Below, one piece after another: positions 5,324 to 6,575 of a DNA stretch of 6,575 bases. Under the pieces are notes generated by a model. It saw nothing but the letters and a program-made list of their open reading frames with translations. It was not told where the DNA came from and ran no database searches. Origin of the DNA: Alphaproteobacteria bacterium (GTDB taxonomy: Bacteria > Pseudomonadota > Alphaproteobacteria > CACIAM-22H2); assembly GCA_016869415.1 (NCBI GenBank), contig VGEI01000208.1, forward strand, positions 1 through 6,575. The letters are read 5' to 3'. Each line of letters starts with the position of its first letter. Position 1 is the stretch's first letter. A program made the position numbers and the translations under genes.

Positions 5324-6418
5324 TCAGAACGGGCCGCGGAACTGGCGCTGATAGGCAAGGATGGCGCGGTCGGGATCGGGTGTCCACTCGCCGGCCTTCG
5401 GCTTGACCATCCTGTGCGCGGCTTGCGCGATGCGCGCCGGGTTGGGATAGAACTGCTCCTCGATCGAGGGCGAGGTCGGGCAGATCGTGGGTGCAAAGCC
5501 TATGCGTTCGACCTGGAACTTGCCCTCTGGACCCAACGCCTCGGCGACACGAGCCGCGATCTCTGAGCCGGCGCCGCACATCGTCCAGCCATTGTCGACG
5601 ACGATCAGCCGGCGCGTCTTTCTCACCGACCTGACGATGGTGTCGGTGTCGAGCGGCGAGAGCCAGATCGGGTCGATGACTTCGGCCGAGACGCCGGCAT
5701 CGGCCAGCAGCTCGCGCGCCCGCAAGCATTCGACCACCATGTTGGAGACGCCGACAAGTGTCACGTCGTCGCCCGGCATCGCCACGCGCGATTTGCCGGG
5801 AGGCAGCTCGAACTGTTCCTCGGGCACGAAGGCTTCGGTCGGGTAGAGCAGGCGATGTTCGACGAACATCACCGGATTGTCGTCGCGGATCGCCGAGAGC
5901 ATGCAGCCCTTGGCGTCATGGGCGTTGGACGGCGCCACGACCTTCAGACCGGGAAAGTGCATGAACGTGGAATAGAGGCCCTGGCTGTGCTGCGGGCCCT
6001 GGCCCCAGGACTTGCCGATGATTGAACGCACGACCAGCGGCACCTTGATGTTGCCGCCGTACATGTAGTGGGCCTTGGCCGCCATGTTGATCAGCTGGTT
6101 CATGCTCAGCATGAGGAAGTCCATGCGGATATGCACATGGATAGGCCGCAGGCCCGCCATGGCGGCGCCGATGGCGGCACCGGTCATCGCGTCCTCGGCC
6201 AGCGGTGTCGTAAAGATGCGCTCTGGCCCGAATTTCTGGAGCAGGCCGCGAGTCGAGCCCTGCAACGCCTTGTGATCGTCGACGTCGAGGCCCATGACGA
6301 AGACTTTCTCGTCACGGGTCATCTCCTGGTCGACGGCCTCGCGCAGCGCATCGACGTATTTCAGGACCCGGCCGCCGGTGTTGCCGGCGGCGTCCGGCCC
6401 ACCCTTAGGCGTAGACAT
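5324..6418 (-). CDS. ThDP-dependent 2-oxoacid dehydrogenase-type E1 subunit beta (transketolase-like)
   Basis: This complete 364-residue protein resembles the beta subunit of pyruvate/branched-chain 2-oxoacid or acetoin dehydrogenase E1. The N-terminal pyrimidine-binding domain has RIFTTPLAEDAMTGAAIGAA (67-86), where Glu75 is the conserved glutamate that activates thiamine diphosphate. It continues with MNQLINMAAKAHYMYGG (106-122), the active-site block GPQHSQG (141-147; His144), and PGLKVVAPSNAHDAKG (156-171). The C-terminal transketolase-like domain carries GDDVTLVGVSNMV (216-228), VIDPIWLSPLD (247-257) and IVVDNGW (272-278). It ends in PTSPSIEEQFYPNP and an extra tail of about 35 residues. 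The start overlaps the E1-alpha end by 14 bp, so translation is probably coupled and the subunits made together. AAGGAG lies 10 nt upstream, inside E1-alpha. No E2 or E3 gene is visible, and sugar genes follow, so acyl transfer to a sugar is plausible rather than acyl-CoA formation. Confidence 0.92.
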   Translation of the reverse strand: MSTPKGGPDAAGNTGGRVLKYVDALREAVDQEMTRDEKVFVMGLDVDDHKALQGSTRGLLQKFGPERIFTTPLAEDAMTGAAIGAAMAGLRPIHVHIRMDFLMLSMNQLINMAAKAHYMYGGNIKVPLVVRSIIGKSWGQGPQHSQGLYSTFMHFPGLKVVAPSNAHDAKGCMLSAIRDDNPVMFVEHRLLYPTEAFVPEEQFELPPGKSRVAMPGDDVTLVGVSNMVVECLRARELLADAGVSAEVIDPIWLSPLDTDTIVRSVRKTRRLIVVDNGWTMCGAGSEIAARVAEALGPEGKFQVERIGFAPTICPTSPSIEEQFYPNPARIAQAAHRMVKPKAGEWTPDPDRAILAYQRQFRGPF

Positions 6419-6575
6419 GGGTCATCAGCTCCTTCGCCGGCGGGAACGGGCTCTTCTCGGCGAATGAGATGGAGGCCGCGACGCGCTTCTCGACCTCGGC
6501 GTCGATACGAGCACGGTCCTCGGGCTCGAGCATGGCGGCAACGCGTGGGATCTGGTCGTTTTCGACCCAGGGGGC
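6405..6575 (-). CDS. ThDP-dependent 2-oxoacid dehydrogenase-type E1 subunit alpha, C-terminal end
   Basis: Only the last 56 codons and TAA stop are in the window; the gene begins beyond its right edge. The visible part reads APWVENDQIPRVAAML (1-16), a helical acidic/basic stretch EPEDRARIDAEVEKRV (17-32), and the E1-alpha-like ending SFAEKSPFPPAKEL followed by MTHVYA. The pattern FAExSPxPxxxEL...VYA at the C-terminus is characteristic of E1-alpha proteins of the pyruvate/acetoin dehydrogenase group. It overlaps the following E1-beta gene by 14 bp (ATGTCTACGCCTAA), which supports a heterotetrameric alpha2-beta2 partnership. The thiamine-diphosphate motif GDG...N lies outside the window. Confidence 0.88.
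   Translation of the reverse strand, partial: APWVENDQIPRVAAMLEPEDRARIDAEVEKRVAASISFAEKSPFPPAKELMTHVYA
6429..6434 (-). promoter_or_regulatory. Ribosome binding site of E1-beta inside E1-alpha
   Basis: AAGGAG on the minus strand lies 10 nt before the E1-beta ATG and within the E1-alpha coding sequence. It supports the start at 6418 and translational coupling. Spacing is slightly long but usable. Confidence 0.5.

Noticed and set aside
5292..5729. In-frame N-terminal extension of the dehydratase-like protein (146 extra residues)
   Set aside because: It overlaps the well-conserved E1-beta C-terminus on the same strand, is Arg/His-rich shadow sequence, and the family N-terminus begins at the ATG at 5291 with a good ribosome site.
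5324..6575. An ordinary pyruvate dehydrogenase complex operon
   Set aside because: No E2 or E3 follows E1-beta; the next genes are sugar-nucleotide enzymes. The reading is not fully excluded because the region right of the window is unseen.
1..6575. CRISPR arrays, tRNA/rRNA genes, insertion sequences, phage att sites
   Set aside because: No regularly spaced direct repeats, transposase motifs or tRNA-like folds were seen on reading both strands.

Overview
The window is high-GC, densely packed bacterial DNA. A pqqE gene, an RhlE-like DEAD-box helicase with a basic low-complexity tail, a DUF2237 protein and GC-rich synonymous codons together suggest an alphaproteobacterium (Rhizobiales or Rhodospirillales type). 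This placement is inferred from protein resemblance and composition; there is no rRNA or other marker to confirm it.

Left part (1-1470). The window opens inside pqqE (+), the radical-SAM/SPASM enzyme of PQQ cofactor synthesis, which ends at 469. A DUF2237-family gene on the minus strand ends at 470, so the two stop codons touch back to back. After a short divergent gap (890-963), a conserved protein of unknown function reads rightward and ends at 1470.

Middle (1477-3147). A complete RhlE-like DEAD-box RNA helicase lies on the minus strand, its stop only 6 bp from that of the unknown gene. Upstream of it are 312 bp without a convincing gene but rich in inverted repeats. These include a 9-nt exact complement of the helicase Shine-Dalgarno sequence and several hairpins, two of which become fully paired only on the minus (helicase-sense) strand, through G-U pairs. 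I read this as a candidate structured 5' leader controlling the helicase.

Right part (3148-6575). Four minus-strand genes form an apparent operon, in transcription order: E1-alpha of a thiamine-diphosphate 2-oxoacid dehydrogenase (only its last 56 codons are in the window), E1-beta (14-bp overlap with E1-alpha), a PLP-fold protein of the DegT/DnrJ/EryC1/StrS family whose Schiff-base lysine is replaced by histidine (as in the sugar 3-dehydratases RfbH/DdhC and ColD), and an extended SDR nucleotide-sugar epimerase/reductase. No E2 or E3 subunit is visible. The combination fits a pathway making a 3-deoxy, possibly two-carbon-branched nucleotide sugar for lipopolysaccharide or another glycan. In this model the dehydratase removes O-3, the E1 pair transfers an acyl unit from a 2-oxoacid such as pyruvate, and the SDR reduces or epimerises the product. 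The enzyme families are seen in the sequence; the assembled pathway is inference.
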